Part shown: one piece after another, positions 1-10,446 of the stretch
How the letters are laid out: each line of letters begins with the position of its first letter
Numbering within the stretch: position 1 is the first letter of the stretch
Source of the DNA: Gigantopelta aegis
Lineage: Eukaryota > Mollusca > Gastropoda > Neomphalida > Peltospiridae
DNA: 64,000 bases
Assembly: GCF_016097555.1 (NCBI RefSeq)
Contig: NC_054701.1
Location: 38,022,492-38,086,491, forward strand
Reading direction: 5' to 3'
Made by a program: the position numbers and the translations under genes
The notes under the pieces: generated by a model
Databases searched by the model: none
What the model saw: the letters and a program-made list of their open reading frames with translations, nothing else
Told to the model about the DNA's origin: nothing

Positions 1-357
1 TTTTAAAGTGATATATAAATCATATATATTTACTATATTAGTAATGTGATATAAAATATGTACGTGCTATACCAAATAAACTGATAAAATGAATTCTGTT
101 TTAAAGGTACATACCCTAGTTTTTAAACAATAGGGCACATTTTTGACCATTATAGTTGTTTTTGATAACTGGAATCATACTTTAATTAGATTTTATGGTT
201 TAGATTATCAATTTCCGTAAATTCGAAGTGTTTTGGTCATCCTGGTGTTTTTAATATCACAAAATGCATTTCTCATATTTTTAAAAACGCGCGTGCGTCT
301 GAGAAGTAACAGTTATGGAGTCGAGTTTTAGTCTATTTGTAGAGGGTACTTCACTAT
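1..357. other. AT-rich non-coding flank
   Basis: No open frame, RNA gene or recognisable repeat is visible here. The stretch is AT-rich, with short TA runs near its left edge. It ends where the GAATGAATGAATG-headed dispersed repeat begins. Confidence 0.5.
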
Positions 358-644
358 TTCAATGAATGAATGAATGAATGTTTAACGACACCCCAGCACG
401 AAATATACATCGGCTATTGGGTGTCAAACTATGGTAATGGAAACAAATAAGGTGATGATCAACATCAACAGAAAAATTCAAGATATAAATAAAAACAGTG
501 TAAAGAACTGTGCAAAATACAAATATCACAGAGAGATACTGACTTTTACTCTAAACTTCAATGTGTGCTGTATTGGCCATTCTCAAAGAGAATGTTACAC
601 CCCTGCACCACGGTGAGGTTACAGCACGCGCAGGGGCCACTATT
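358..644 (+). repeat. SINE-like dispersed repeat, GAATG-headed family, copy 1
   Basis: The unit starts with a GAATGAATG run followed by TTTAACGACACCCCAGCACG and ends near GCAGGGGCCACTATTT. A second near-full copy lies at 26166-27087, where another element splits it. Fragments lie at about 10750-10835 (reverse) and 19083-19120. Similarity between the two long copies stops abruptly after CCACTATTT, which sets the right boundary. The open frames inside it are not conserved between copies and are not genes. Confidence 0.75.
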
Positions 645-776
645 TCAAAGTCACAGACTCATGTTTCTTTCAATTGTAACTATCCAAATGTGTTACAGGT
701 TTGTAGATTAACTAAACTTAGTGTTAATTTTCACGGGTTGAAACTAGGGTCTGTCCCTTTAATGAAAAACAAATTA

Positions 777-2274
777 TATACTCTTCAAAAGAAGAAACGC
801 AAAACCACATTGTCGTAACATTTGGAGAATTGATTTAATTATTGAATGGCGAGTCCGATAATTACCAAATGTTGCAGGATTGTTCACAATTCACTCTAGT
901 CCATTGTGAGTAAGTGATAGGACACACCACCAAGGTCAAGGTCATCTGGAGTCAATACCGGGTGTGGCCTCCGCGTGTGTTGACAACTGCCTGGCACCGC
1001 CTGCCCATTGAAGCAACCAGAGTACGGATGACGTCCCGGGGGATGGTGGCCCACTCGGCCTGCAAGGCTGCTGCCAGCTCGGGCAGGGTCTGGGGCTGTG
1101 GTTGTCGCTGTCGGAGGCGTCGGTCCAACTCGTCCCATAGATCCTCAATTGGGTTCAAATCCGGTGATGTCGATGGCCAAGGAAGGACATTAATGTTGTT
1201 GTTCTGTAGGAAAGCCGTTGTGAGACGTGCTGTGTGAGGCCTGGCGTTGTCATGTTGGAACACTGCGTTGGCCATAACTGGAACGATGTGTGGCCGGAGG
1301 ATCTGGTCAATGTAGCCCTGTGCATTCAGGTTGCCCTGCACGTGGACCAGGTCAGTTCTGCCAGTGTGTGAGATGGCTGCCCACACCATGACACTACCCC
1401 CGCCGAATCTGTCCACTCCCTGCACGCAGTTTGCCGCATAACGTTCACCACGACGCCTATACACGCGACATCTTCCATCATGACGTCGGAGCAGAAATCG
1501 GGACTCGTCACTGAACCACACCTGTCTCCATCGCAGTTGAGGCCATTGTCGGTGAATCTGGCACCACTGCAGTCGGAGTCGACGGTGTTGTGGTGTTAAG
1601 ATGACACCTCGAACTGGACGTCTGGCACGAATTCCTACCTCACGTAGGCGGTTCCGTACGGTCTGGTCGGATATCCTGCGCAAACCTGGTATTGCTGCGG
1701 CTGTGGAGGTGGCAGTAGTCAATCGTTCCCGAAGGTGGCGTACCCGGATGTAGCGGTCCTGCCCGGGGGTAGTGGCCCGTGGTCGACCGGATCTAGGGAG
1801 GTCACGTGTTGATCCATGTTGCTGGTAACGGTCCCACAGTCTGGAGATGGTGCTTGGGGACACATGGAATGCCCTGGCAACGGCCGTTCTGGATTCGCCT
1901 GCGTCTAGTCGGCCGATGGCATTGTTTCTCTGCGGTTCACTGAGACGTGGCATGTCCTGGATTGTCAACTGTCGGCCAGATACAGAGGCCAGGCAAGCGA
2001 ACACCCTGCACTTTTATACTGTCGGTGTTCATGTTGCACGTGCAGACAACGCACGTGCAGTGGTGACATGGTTTGCACGTGGCTGCGTTTTTGCGAATAT
2101 TCACATTTTGGAACTTTATTGTACAGTAGCTGCGTTTTATCGAATGTAACCGTGGGAATGTGTTTGGGACATGCAATGACCTTATATTCACAAAGCATGA
2201 ACCGGTAGGAAACATAAAATCGGAGTTATAACCCATTTGTACCCTTTTGCGTTTCTTATATTAAGTTCAGTCTA
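777..2274 (-). mobile_element. Tc1/mariner element with unbroken transposase
   Basis: The element is bounded by imperfect inverted ends that share AAGAAACGCAAAA, at 791-803 on the left and about 2247-2259 (reverse) on the right. The outermost left bases read TATACTCTTC, the same start as the mini-element at 22692-23182. A TA dinucleotide target is likely, but the outer right end is degenerate, so the exact limits are uncertain by about 15 bp. It encodes one full-length transposase on the minus strand and is much more GC-rich than its surroundings, which suggests recent arrival. Confidence 0.85.
952..1953 (-). CDS. Tc1-like DD34E transposase, full length
   Basis: This is a transposase that cuts and rejoins DNA at the element ends. 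From the chosen start (MPRLSEPQRN) it is 333 aa, the usual size for the family. Residues 1-60 hold a first helix-turn-helix (AVARAFHVSPSTISRLWDRY), followed by an Arg-rich SGRPR hinge and a second DNA-binding half to about residue 115. The catalytic DDE triad is visible: D149 in WFSDESRF, D235 in FQHDNARPH and E270 in SPDLNPIED, with 34 residues between the last two. The C-terminus has the typical SMGRRCQAVV and GGHTRY tail. The frame extends upstream to 2004, but MPRLS fits the family start better. No stop or frameshift interrupts it, so the copy could be functional. It stands alone inside the 777-2274 element. Confidence 0.92.
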   Translation of the reverse strand: MPRLSEPQRNNAIGRLDAGESRTAVARAFHVSPSTISRLWDRYQQHGSTRDLPRSGRPRATTPGQDRYIRVRHLRERLTTATSTAAAIPGLRRISDQTVRNRLREVGIRARRPVRGVILTPQHRRLRLQWCQIHRQWPQLRWRQVWFSDESRFLLRRHDGRCRVYRRRGERYAANCVQGVDRFGGGSVMVWAAISHTGRTDLVHVQGNLNAQGYIDQILRPHIVPVMANAVFQHDNARPHTARLTTAFLQNNNINVLPWPSTSPDLNPIEDLWDELDRRLRQRQPQPQTLPELAAALQAEWATIPRDVIRTLVASMGRRCQAVVNTRGGHTRY

Positions 2275-2542
2275 CACACTTAGTACTTCACTATAAAATG
2301 TTAGTCAACGAAGGATGGAAGTAGTCAGCATTGACAAATTGTCAACTGTATGCGTGTATGTATGTGGATAGAGCCTAGAGGTGAAGCCAATCTAATCTAA
2401 TTGCGAGTTAACTTTTTTAAATACTTTTTTTCCCTCTCACACGCAATAGCCCCATCTCACCCTCCGCAACAGCTTGTGATTCAGTGAAATCCAGATTTTG
2501 GGAATCTTTTGAAATAAACAAGTAGTGAAAAGATTTTTCGTG

Positions 2543-2890
2543 TGTGTGTGTCTGTGCGTGTGTGCGTGTGTGTGCGTGTGGTGCATAACGGATCAAGACG
2601 TTTGTAAGGGGGGATGTGTCCATAACATTGTAAAAAGGTCAACTTGAGTTTGTATATCTGTATCTAAATATATGAACCTTACACAACGAACCCTTTGACG
2701 AAAAACATCATTGCTGTCAAACGCCAATTGATGTATGAACAACATAAAACAATGGGGGACACGTCATTGGACCAGAGTGATGTTTACAGACGAATCTAGG
2801 TACTATTTTAAGTCATGACGCGGTTTGGCGACATCACAATGAGCTAGATCAACATATAAGCAAGTTTATGAAGGGGGGGGGGGGGGGGGT
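2543..2890. repeat. TG-rich microsatellite and poly-G tract
   Basis: A TG/CG-rich simple run occupies about 2543-2582. A run of about 19 G residues lies near 2873-2890, inside the decayed transposon fragment. Both are simple-sequence tracts with no coding role. Confidence 0.7.
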
Positions 2891-3300
2891 CCGTTATTGC
2901 CAAAACTCAACTTAACATTGTCCAAGGAAGGGTCAGAGACCAGTACTATCGAGACAATATCATCGCACCCATAGCTGTGCCCTTCGCTCGTCACGCTGAC
3001 TGAAATTTCCATATGACAACACCCGTGCACATCGTAGTAGACTAGTGACGGCGTTCATGCAACTGCAGAACATCAGCACACTTCCTTAGCCAGCTCCGCG
3101 CCACGACCTTTCACCCATTGAACAAGTCTGGGACATCACGGGTCGACGACTTGGACAATGTGAACGTCAACCGATCACTTTGGCCGAGTTAGGTGTTGTG
3201 CTCTAAGAAGAATGGGCCAGGATCCCCTAAAATCAGATTAGTCGCTTGAAAAGAAGCATGCCTCGCTGGATCCGTGCATGTTTGGCGAATCGTTGGGGTT
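2740..3300 (+). pseudogene. Decayed Tc1-like transposase
   Basis: Broken reading frames on the plus strand still show the order of a Tc1 transposase. VMFTDESRYYF near 2782 is the first catalytic Asp block. YDNTRAHRSRLVTAFMQL near 3015-3070 is the second Asp block. Near 3115-3260, a region like the family's VWDELGRRLGQ, EEWARIP and SMPRWIRACL tail follows. Several frame changes, an in-frame stop and a poly-G expansion interrupt it. It runs opposite to the intact element at 777-2274 and looks far older. Its terminal repeats were not found. Confidence 0.7.
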
Positions 3301-3650
3301 TCACCCTTTACCAAGCCATAAAGCAAAAACGTCAAATTTGCCCTCTCTGTCCTTGGCATCAATTTGTGCTTCATCTGACCATGTCAGCCTACCCAGACAT
3401 GAACATTTCACGCTAGTGTATTGTCTAATAACCCCTAATAATTCATATTAAAATATATACAGAGCAATCTTCATTATTTAATGCTATATTTGACTATCCC
3501 CTACTTATTTTGAACAATATATTTGTATGGCTATGTTTATTTTGTTAACGTTGTTTTTTGTTATTGTTGGTTTGTGTGTGTGTGGTGGTGGGGGGGGGGG
3601 GACTGGATTAGTTTGTTAAATAAAAATGTATCACTATGACATTTATGTAG

Positions 3651-4478
3651 ATTGCCTATGCTGTGGTAGCCGACGCTACCGTAAATGACCCATGTAAAAC
3701 GGGAACCGACTGCGCCAAAGACGAGTGTTGTGTGGTTGTCATACCTCGAAAAGGAAAACGTTTTAGCCTGACTCCCACCTGTCAGAAACTGGGCACGGAA
3801 AACGTAAACACCGGTTAGGACCATTTTTGTTCTGGTTTTGGGGTTTTGTTTCTTTGCTTATGTCTGAAATGATCACAATACAATGTGAATAGTTGCAAGC
3901 ACTCGATTAACTTTGGTTTTTTTTTTTGAGGGGCACGGTTTTAGAATTTCATCCAAAAGGATAAAGGTCTGGCCCCACCTTTTTCATATATTTATTTTTT
4001 TGATATATAAATTAATACTTTAATGGCCAAAACTACTGCTGCTACTGCTACAGTATCGCCGCTGCTGCAATAGTTGCCAGTTTTCATTTCTCTTCTGTTA
4101 AGTTCAAAATGACCTTGACCTTACATCAAGATTTGATGCATAGGGCCTAGTCATGTTGGGTGTGGGTTTTTTTGTATGGTCAAGGATTAATATCACAATA
4201 CATTATTTCAACAATATTCTCAAGTGAAACTTCAACTTCATTTTCATAATTCATTGTGTGTATATAGTGTAGACTGATATGTCTTCACTTGTGATACAGC
4301 TTATTATTGAAAAAAATGTGTACATAACTATTGTTTGTTTTCATTATTTTTTGTTTAGACTGTTATGTTAAAAGCCACATGTCTCCAACTATGACGCAGT
4401 ACATAGATAAATGTCCGTGTACTCCGGGCCATGAATGTGTTTCAACTGGAATCATTGAAGTGCCACAAGGAGAACATG
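3651..4478 (+). other. Prokineticin-like module 1 (exons 1-2)
   Basis: Exon 3651-3813 carries cysteines 1-5 (DPCKTGTDC, DECC, PTC) and the first base of the codon before cysteine 6. Exon 4359-4478 carries cysteine 6 (DCYVKS), the CPC pair and HEC. Cysteine 10 is the GKC at the start of the next exon. A basic patch, PRKGKR, follows the CC pair. Just past the donor at 4479, three short tandem copies of a TAATAACCTGTG-type unit lie in the intron (about 4490-4525). Confidence 0.83.
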
Positions 4479-7400
4479 GTGAGATGTTAACCTGTGTAAT
4501 AACCTGTGTAATAACCTGTGTAATAACATGAATAACTATGTACAAATGGTATTTGACGGAAAGTAGGCATTATGTTGAATACCCTTTGAAGTTTGTTACG
4601 AATCATGGAGTCCAGGCCTGGTGCTTATAAAACCTAATAGAGTCTGAGACGCTAATGTCATGACAACGCCATACAAATTGTATGTGTGTGACGTCATTAG
4701 AGTTTTATAAGCACGGGCCCAGGTCATCTGTGATAATCAGATCACCTAATGTGTTCGATATTAATCACAAACAAATTCAATATGCAACAGGTAAATATTT
4801 AATGAATGGAAAGTTGAAAAAAGAAAAAAGAAAAAAACCCACAGAGAAAACAAATCTGCTACAAGAATTAGCACATCCGTGAAAACTTATTTTTGAGAGA
4901 TTGCAATACAGATAAGAAACAGTGATGGAATGTCTCTGACTGAAGCACAGCTATGTCAATATCGTATGTAATAATGTCTTACCACAATCACAGTCTGGTA
5001 TCATCGTCTCAAACTCCTAATCAGTCACTCAATGCCGATTTGTGGAAGATATTTCCATTTCTCCTAAGTGCATCTCAAAGTCTTGCAGGGTTTGCGGTTC
5101 GACTTGGGTGTGTGAAATAGATACCCGTACCATGTTCCACACATGTTCGGTTGGACAGGTCTACAGACTGGGTTGGCCACTCCATATGCATTACTGAAGA
5201 TAGTCATCAACATCCCTAGGATGATGTGGATGTGCACCGATGATGAAACTAGAATCTGTAGCACCTGTGTATGACTGGACTTAAGGATCCAGTAATCCAT
5301 ATGGTACACTTCTGTCATTGTTCCTCTGAGCATCACATGGTATTAGGTTTTACCAGTTCAGTTGCCCCCCCCCCCCCCCCCCACTGTAAACGGTCATATT
5401 CATCTATATAGGCTCTATCTCCCTATTTTTGTGGCATATTTGATTATTACTATTATTTAGTAAAATTGTATTACCTTAAAGTAAAGTAGGGCTAGTGAAT
5501 TTTTAATCGTGGCTAGTAAATTTTAAAAATAACTGATCCCACGGCTAGTGGATTATATAAAAATTATAGATGCCCTGGCAAATGTGTAATTTAAACTGGA
5601 TTAATATTAAGACATTTTGTTTGCAAATTGGCACCTTAGCACATGTTCACAATATGTAAAATTCCAGCCAGTGCACCACGACTGGTATATCAAAGGCCAT
5701 GGTATGTACTACCCTGTCTGTGGGATGGTGCATATAAAAGATCCCTTGCAGCTAATCGAAAGAGTAGCCCATGAAGTGGCCCAAGAGGGTTTCCTCTCTC
5801 AATATCTGTGTGGCCCGTAACCATATATCTGACGCCATATAACCGTAAATAAAATGTGTTGAGTTCGTCGTTAAATAAAACATTTCTTTCCATGTAAAAT
5901 GCACAAATGAAAGACATAGATTTAAGTACACTCTGACTTGGAAAATAATGTATAGGTATAGAATTCACAAATTGAGGTACCGTTAGGCACGAACGATGCA
6001 AAATTCATATGCACACATTTTTGCGCTGGTTTACAACAGTAAGTAACTGTGCTGGTAATAGCAAAACACATTGTGCACTGCCTCATAACTATAGTCAGGA
6101 CCTTTAAGATAACTTTAAAATTAAATGATTATACCAATGTTTAACTAAATTTTTTGAATAAAAAGTTATTAAGGCTACATCAATTTAAATTTTAGTTGTG
6201 AAGATAGTTTAACAATTAAATTTTAGCACCCTTACATGTAACCAACAAAATCCAACCAACCAATAAAAACTTGCCTCTCAACTGCAGAGTTTGTGAATAT
6301 ACTCGTAGCAATACTCATGTTAAAAATGCCTGAAGTGAGGGTGGGTAGAGTGGATGGGAGGGGAGGGGGTAACAGCACCCTGTTTTGAACCATTATCTAC
6401 ATTCTCTACCACATTATGAATTCCAGGTAAATGTACGCGTCAGATGGTCTGGGGAAAGCGACAAGACAAGCATCCATGTCATACTGGTGCTGACTGTGCT
6501 GATGACGAGTGCTGCGTTTCTAACGTGAGACTTATTGGCAAAAGAAGTTTATTCAATTCGGGGCACTGTGAAAAAATGGGAACAAGACATTCCCGTAAGT
6601 AAAAATAAAAGATGTACAAAGTGTAGTTCAGTTTAAAAACAAAACAACAACTATATCCCCAAAACAAACACAGTCAGCATCTAATAAGTCAGACCTTGAA
6701 CCCATAGACCTACCTACTTATTCCATTTATTACATAAACTAATACTTGAGTATTCGGGCACGGGCCGAGTCTAGCAAGACTCGAGTCCGTTCACAATCAG
6801 CATCTAATAAGTCAGACCTTGAACCCATAGACCTACCTACTTATTCCATTTATTACATAAACTAATACTTGAGTATTCGGGCACGGGCCGAGTCTAGCAA
6901 GACTCGAGTCCGTTCACAATCAGCATCTAATAAGTCAGACCTTGAACCCATAGACCTACCTACTTATTCCATTTATTACATAAACTAATACTGGAGTATT
7001 CGGGCACGGGCCGAGTCTAGCAAGACTCGAGTCCGTTCACAATCAGCATCTAATAAGTCAGACCTTGAACCCATAGACCTACCTACTTATTCCATTTATT
7101 ACATAAACTAATACTGGAGTATTCGGGCACGGGCCGAGTCTAGCAAGACTCGAGTCCGTTCACAATCAGCATCTAATAAGTCAGACCTTGAACCCATAGA
7201 CCTACCTACTTATTCCATTTATTACATAACTAATACTGGAGTATTCGGGCACGGGCCGAGTCTAGCAAGACTCGAGTCCGTTCACAATCAGCATCTAATA
7301 AGTCAGACCTTGAACCCATAGACCTACCTACTTATTCCATTTGTTACATAAACTAATACTGGAGTATTCGGGCACGGGCCGAGTCTAGCAAGACTCGAGT

Positions 7401-9441
7401 CCGTTCACAATCAGCATCTAGTAAGTCAGACCTTGAACCCATAGACCTACCTACTTATTCCATTTATTACATAAACTAATACTGGAGTATTCGGGCACGG
7501 GCCGAGTCTAGCAAGACTCGAGTCCGTTCACAATCAGCATCTAATAAGTCAGACCTTGAACCCATAGACCTACCTACTTATTCCATTTATTACATAAACT
7601 AATACTGGAGTATTCGGGCACGGGCAGAGTCTAGCAAGACTCGAGTCCGTTCACAATCAGCATCTAATAAGTCAGACCTTGAACCCATAGACCTACCTAC
7701 TTATTCCATTTATTACATAAACTAATACTGGAGTCGGACACGGGCAGAGTCTAGCAAGACTCGAGTCCGTTCACACAGCATCTAATAAGTCAGACCTTGA
7801 ACCCATAGACCTACCTACTTATTCCATTTATTACATAAACTAATACTGGAGTATTCGGGCACGGGCCGAGTCTAGCAAGACTCGAGTCCGTTCACAATCA
7901 GCATCTAATAAGTCAGACCTTGAACCCATAGACCTACCTACTTATTCCATTTATTACATAAACTAATACTGGAGTATTCGGGCACGGGCCGAGTCTAGCA
8001 AGACTCGAGTCCGTTCACAATCAGCATCTAATAAGTCAGACCTTGAACCCATAGACCTACCTACTTATTCCATTTATTACATAAACTAATACTGGAGTAT
8101 TCGGGCACGGGCCGAGTCTAGCAAGACTCGAGTCCGTTCACGGGACTGAAGAGTACCCGTGCAAGGAAGAGTACTCTCATTTAATTCTTTTTGTTTTGTT
8201 GTGATTTTGCCATATGCTTTCCGCGGGTTACATTGTCGGATTATGAGACATGAGGGGAAAACAAAAGTGGAATGTGTGGAATGCAATATTATAAATGGCA
8301 TCATTTGACATCCATGTTCAGCGCTCCTCCCATTTAGTTATTTTAGGCCCTGGTTTTACATTGACATCAATGGAAATACTAGTACTTCTTTATGTTCCAC
8401 TGATGAAGACTACTTTTAAGTAAGTGAAGAAGAGTCTACACATAAATCGTGGTAATAATTATGTCTTTATTGGATTTTGTTTTAAGAATGTCTTGTGAGG
8501 TATGCTAGTCATTCTGGCAAGCCAGATCAACAGGTGTTTCAGTGCCCATGTTCCGTCGGACTAAAGTGTGTCGGAATTCATCAGTTCGACATCCCTCTTG
8601 GAGAAATAGGTTTGTGCAGCTCAAAAAAAAAAAAAAAAATGGTAAAAGTTCAAATATATAGTGTTTAAATGACACAAAAGAATATTTTATATTACAAACA
8701 CACAGAAAAAAACAAAAACACAAAAAAACTTTAAGAAACTCCTAAGATATTATTTTAAATATGGTAACAATGTTAGTCAGATTTTTTTTGGTTTCCATGT
8801 TACTTTTAATTATACAAGTTTATATTCATGTTCTTATTACACTATGTTTTATTTAGTGATTTCCCCAGAAATTATACCAAAAACTTTTGGGGCATTTCAC
8901 CATTTTCGGGGCACTTGTTTTTCATTAAAAATAGAAGAATTTTTTTTTTTATTAAAATAAACATTAATTTAATTTATGTGCTTGCTTTAATAAATGAATG
9001 GCAAAATATATAAAAGGCATATTTTATTAATTAATAATACCTTTTTGAGTGTTTTATAAAGACAATTTTAGAATTACTTACTGAAAAAGGCTTGTTTAAT
9101 CTCAGGGCAGCATGGCACTGATTGAGGCAAGATGGTGCTAGACTATTGAGGCATGGTGCTGCACCATGCTAAAACAAGCTAGGGAAAAACACTATTATTG
9201 TTATTTTTAAATTTTTTTTTTTATTTTTTTTTACTAAATCTTTGTACACTTTTCAGCGTTTCATTATCTTTTATATCAAATACAGTACCGTATTCACTTA
9301 TTTTATATTTTTCCTAAAAAACAAATCATATTTGTATGAATTTTAAATGTACACCAATCAGATTTTGTTTTAATTTCATAGTGCGACTTGAGACTATTTA
9401 AATGTAATAAGATCTTTTTTTTTGCAGGTCAATGTCAGTAA
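3651..9441 (+). CDS. Two-module prokineticin/astakine-like secreted precursor (5' exon missing)
   Basis: Prokineticins and astakines are small secreted cytokine-like ligands with a colipase-type disulfide fold. Exons are 3651-3813, 4359-4478, 6427-6594, 8487-8609 and 9428-9441 (TAA stop), each with AG/GT borders, coding about 195 aa. Two complete ten-cysteine modules follow one another. Spacing C-x5-C-x4-CC-x16/17-C-x11/9-C-x16/17-CPC-x5-C-x15-C matches the prokineticin order, including the hallmark CC and CPC. Every internal intron is phase 1. The last cysteine of each module lies across the next junction: GKC opens exon 3 and GQC makes exon 5. Exon 1 may instead start at 3670 (phase 1). Its upstream residues (IAYAVVADAT) look like the end of a signal peptide, but the exon with the start codon was not found. 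Colipase or Dickkopf-like domains share the fold but fit the spacing less well. Confidence 0.85.
4613..4725. mobile_element. Short hairpin mini-element
   Basis: Near-inverted ends of about 30 bp share GTGCTTATAAAAC, reading inward from CCAGGCCTGG on the left and CCTGGGCCC on the reverse right. The spacer is about 40 bp. It lies in the intron between exons 2 and 3 of the prokineticin-like gene and has no coding content. It looks like a small non-autonomous DNA transposon, but no clear target duplication was found. Confidence 0.55.
5465..5580 (+). repeat. GGCTAGTG-containing dispersed repeat fragment
   Basis: It contains repeated GGCTAGTGAATTTT-like words. A diverged, inverted relative lies at 28320-28650 with the same AATCCACTAGCC words and the shared TAGTCCTACTTTACTTTAA segment. 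A poly-C run at about 5366-5383 lies just upstream. No gene is visible. Confidence 0.55.
5662..5893 (+). mobile_element. SINE, 3' portion
   Basis: It runs from the CCAGTGCACCACGACTGG body motif through AAAAGATCCCTTGC to the GTTAAATAAAACATTTC tail. The tRNA-like head is absent, so the copy is 5'-truncated. It sits in the intron between exons 2 and 3 of the prokineticin-like gene, in the same orientation. Confidence 0.8.
6671..8140. repeat. Tandem array of a 123-bp unit, about 12 copies
   Basis: The unit begins near CAGCATCTAATAAGTCAGAC and ends GACTCGAGTCCGTTCACA. Twelve copies are visible, nearly identical, with scattered single-base changes and one small deletion in the unit near 7735. Each unit carries a perfect hairpin, GAGTCT-AGCA-AGACTC, next to a GC-rich stretch that stands out from the AT-rich flanks. 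The array fills most of the intron between exons 3 and 4 of the prokineticin-like gene and begins only about 75 bp after that donor. Confidence 0.95.
8853..9192 (+). repeat. Dispersed 340-bp repeat, copy 1
   Basis: It begins at TTAGTGATTTCCCCAGAAA and ends at the GCATGGTGCTGCACCATGC palindrome followed by TAGGGAAAAACA. An inverted, diverged copy lies at 39848-40187. It occupies most of the last intron of the prokineticin-like gene. It has no coding content. Confidence 0.8.
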
Positions 9442-9479
9442 ACTACTATTGACAATGCAAGAGCCAAATAGGAGCTGTT

Positions 9480-9727
9480 ATATATATACTGATGAAAAAA
9501 AATAAGGGAACACATTTTATTTGAGACCAACTTTATATCACTACAAGAGTAGTTAGGTCTGTATAAAATACATAGATGTAGTGTGGGACTGAATCGCACT
9601 ACTGTGGGATTGTCTGCCCATTCACATTGTTAACTTCCTGATACTGTCGATAGGAGTTTCAGCTGCAGTGAATATTTGCTTTTACTACATATGTGTTTTC
9701 TTTTTTGTTTTTCCCCATCAGTATATC
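9480..9727. mobile_element. Tc1-type mini-element (ATACTGATG ends), copy 1
   Basis: Inverted ends read TATACTGATG inward on both sides. The interior matches the copy at 25216-25431 (CTACAAGAGTAGTTA and TGTATAAAATACA-type words). It lies immediately after the stop codon of the prokineticin-like gene, so it is probably part of that transcript's 3' untranslated region. Confidence 0.75.
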
Positions 9728-9740
9728 TTACTAAAATATT

Positions 9741-9746
9741 AATAAA
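9741..9746 (+). promoter_or_regulatory. Candidate polyadenylation signal of the prokineticin-like gene
   Basis: This is the first canonical AATAAA after the stop at 9439-9441, just past the mini-element at 9480-9727. In such AT-rich DNA the motif is expected often by chance, so the assignment is tentative. Confidence 0.35.
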
Positions 9747-9943
9747 TTATATGTTTATTAAACATCACCATGTTGATCTTGTTTTCTTTAATGTTGGAAT
9801 CTGATGAATGTTTTTATTGCTTAATCATGTAATGCTGCTAAACTTAGTTTTAGGCAGTGTAAAATATTTTCGCCAATCACAGATTTTTTTACCAACAACT
9901 TACATATTATTTATAACTTTTTGACTACTATAAATAATTAAAT

Positions 9944-10267
9944 TTTAGACCTACCTGATTTTCCTGGTGTTTGTAACAGGGAATAAGCACTTTAAACGGC
10001 AATCTGATTGGTCCAGAGGTGCTCTTTTTTTTTCGTTCATATCTCGATGAATTAAAAAACAAAGTAGCCATGCCTACTACACGGGATCATACAGTGTGCA
10101 CATTGTTTTTTTATACAACATGTTTCGTGTGAATTCATACTTGCATGAACCAAAAAATAATTTGCGGTCAATTCTTAATTGATTTTTACTAAATAAATAA
10201 TTTTCAATCAAAATGGAAAATATTTAGACCTACCTGATTTTCCTGGTGTTACTGTAACAGGGAACTC
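9944..10267. repeat. Pair of 40-bp direct repeats
   Basis: The words TTAGACCTACCTGATTTTCC and TAACAGGGAA occur at 9944-9983 and again at 10226-10263 in the same orientation, separated by about 245 bp of AT-rich DNA. No gene is visible between them. They may be edges of a dispersed element or remnants of a duplication. Confidence 0.6.
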
Positions 10268-10446
10268 AAGCAAGACCCCCAAAAAACTATTAGCAATCAG
10301 GCAAATTGAAGAAAAAAAAATGTTAAATTCTTGCCAAATTAAAGGTTTTGATTAGCCAAATAAAATATAAATTTTAATTAGATTGAAAATAAACCTAAAA
10401 TCTCTTTTGAATGTGTTTATTTGATCTATCTGTTAATGTGTCAAAG

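Larger units (their letters stand above)
6427..9441 (+). other. Linker and prokineticin-like module 2 (exons 3-5)
   Basis: Exon 6427-6594 first completes module 1 (GKC). It then encodes the linker TRQMVWGKRQDKH and cysteines 1-5 of module 2 (PCHTGADC, DDECC, GHC). Exon 8487-8609 supplies cysteine 6 (QCLVRY), CPC and LKC. The 14-base coding part of exon 9428-9441 supplies GQCQ and the stop. In secreted precursors Gly-Lys-Arg commonly directs dibasic cleavage and C-terminal amidation, so the first module could be released ending in amidated Trp. That processing is inference. Confidence 0.8.

Noticed and set aside
6671..8140. CRISPR-like array
   Set aside because: The repeats are contiguous 123-bp units without unique spacers, in an animal intron.
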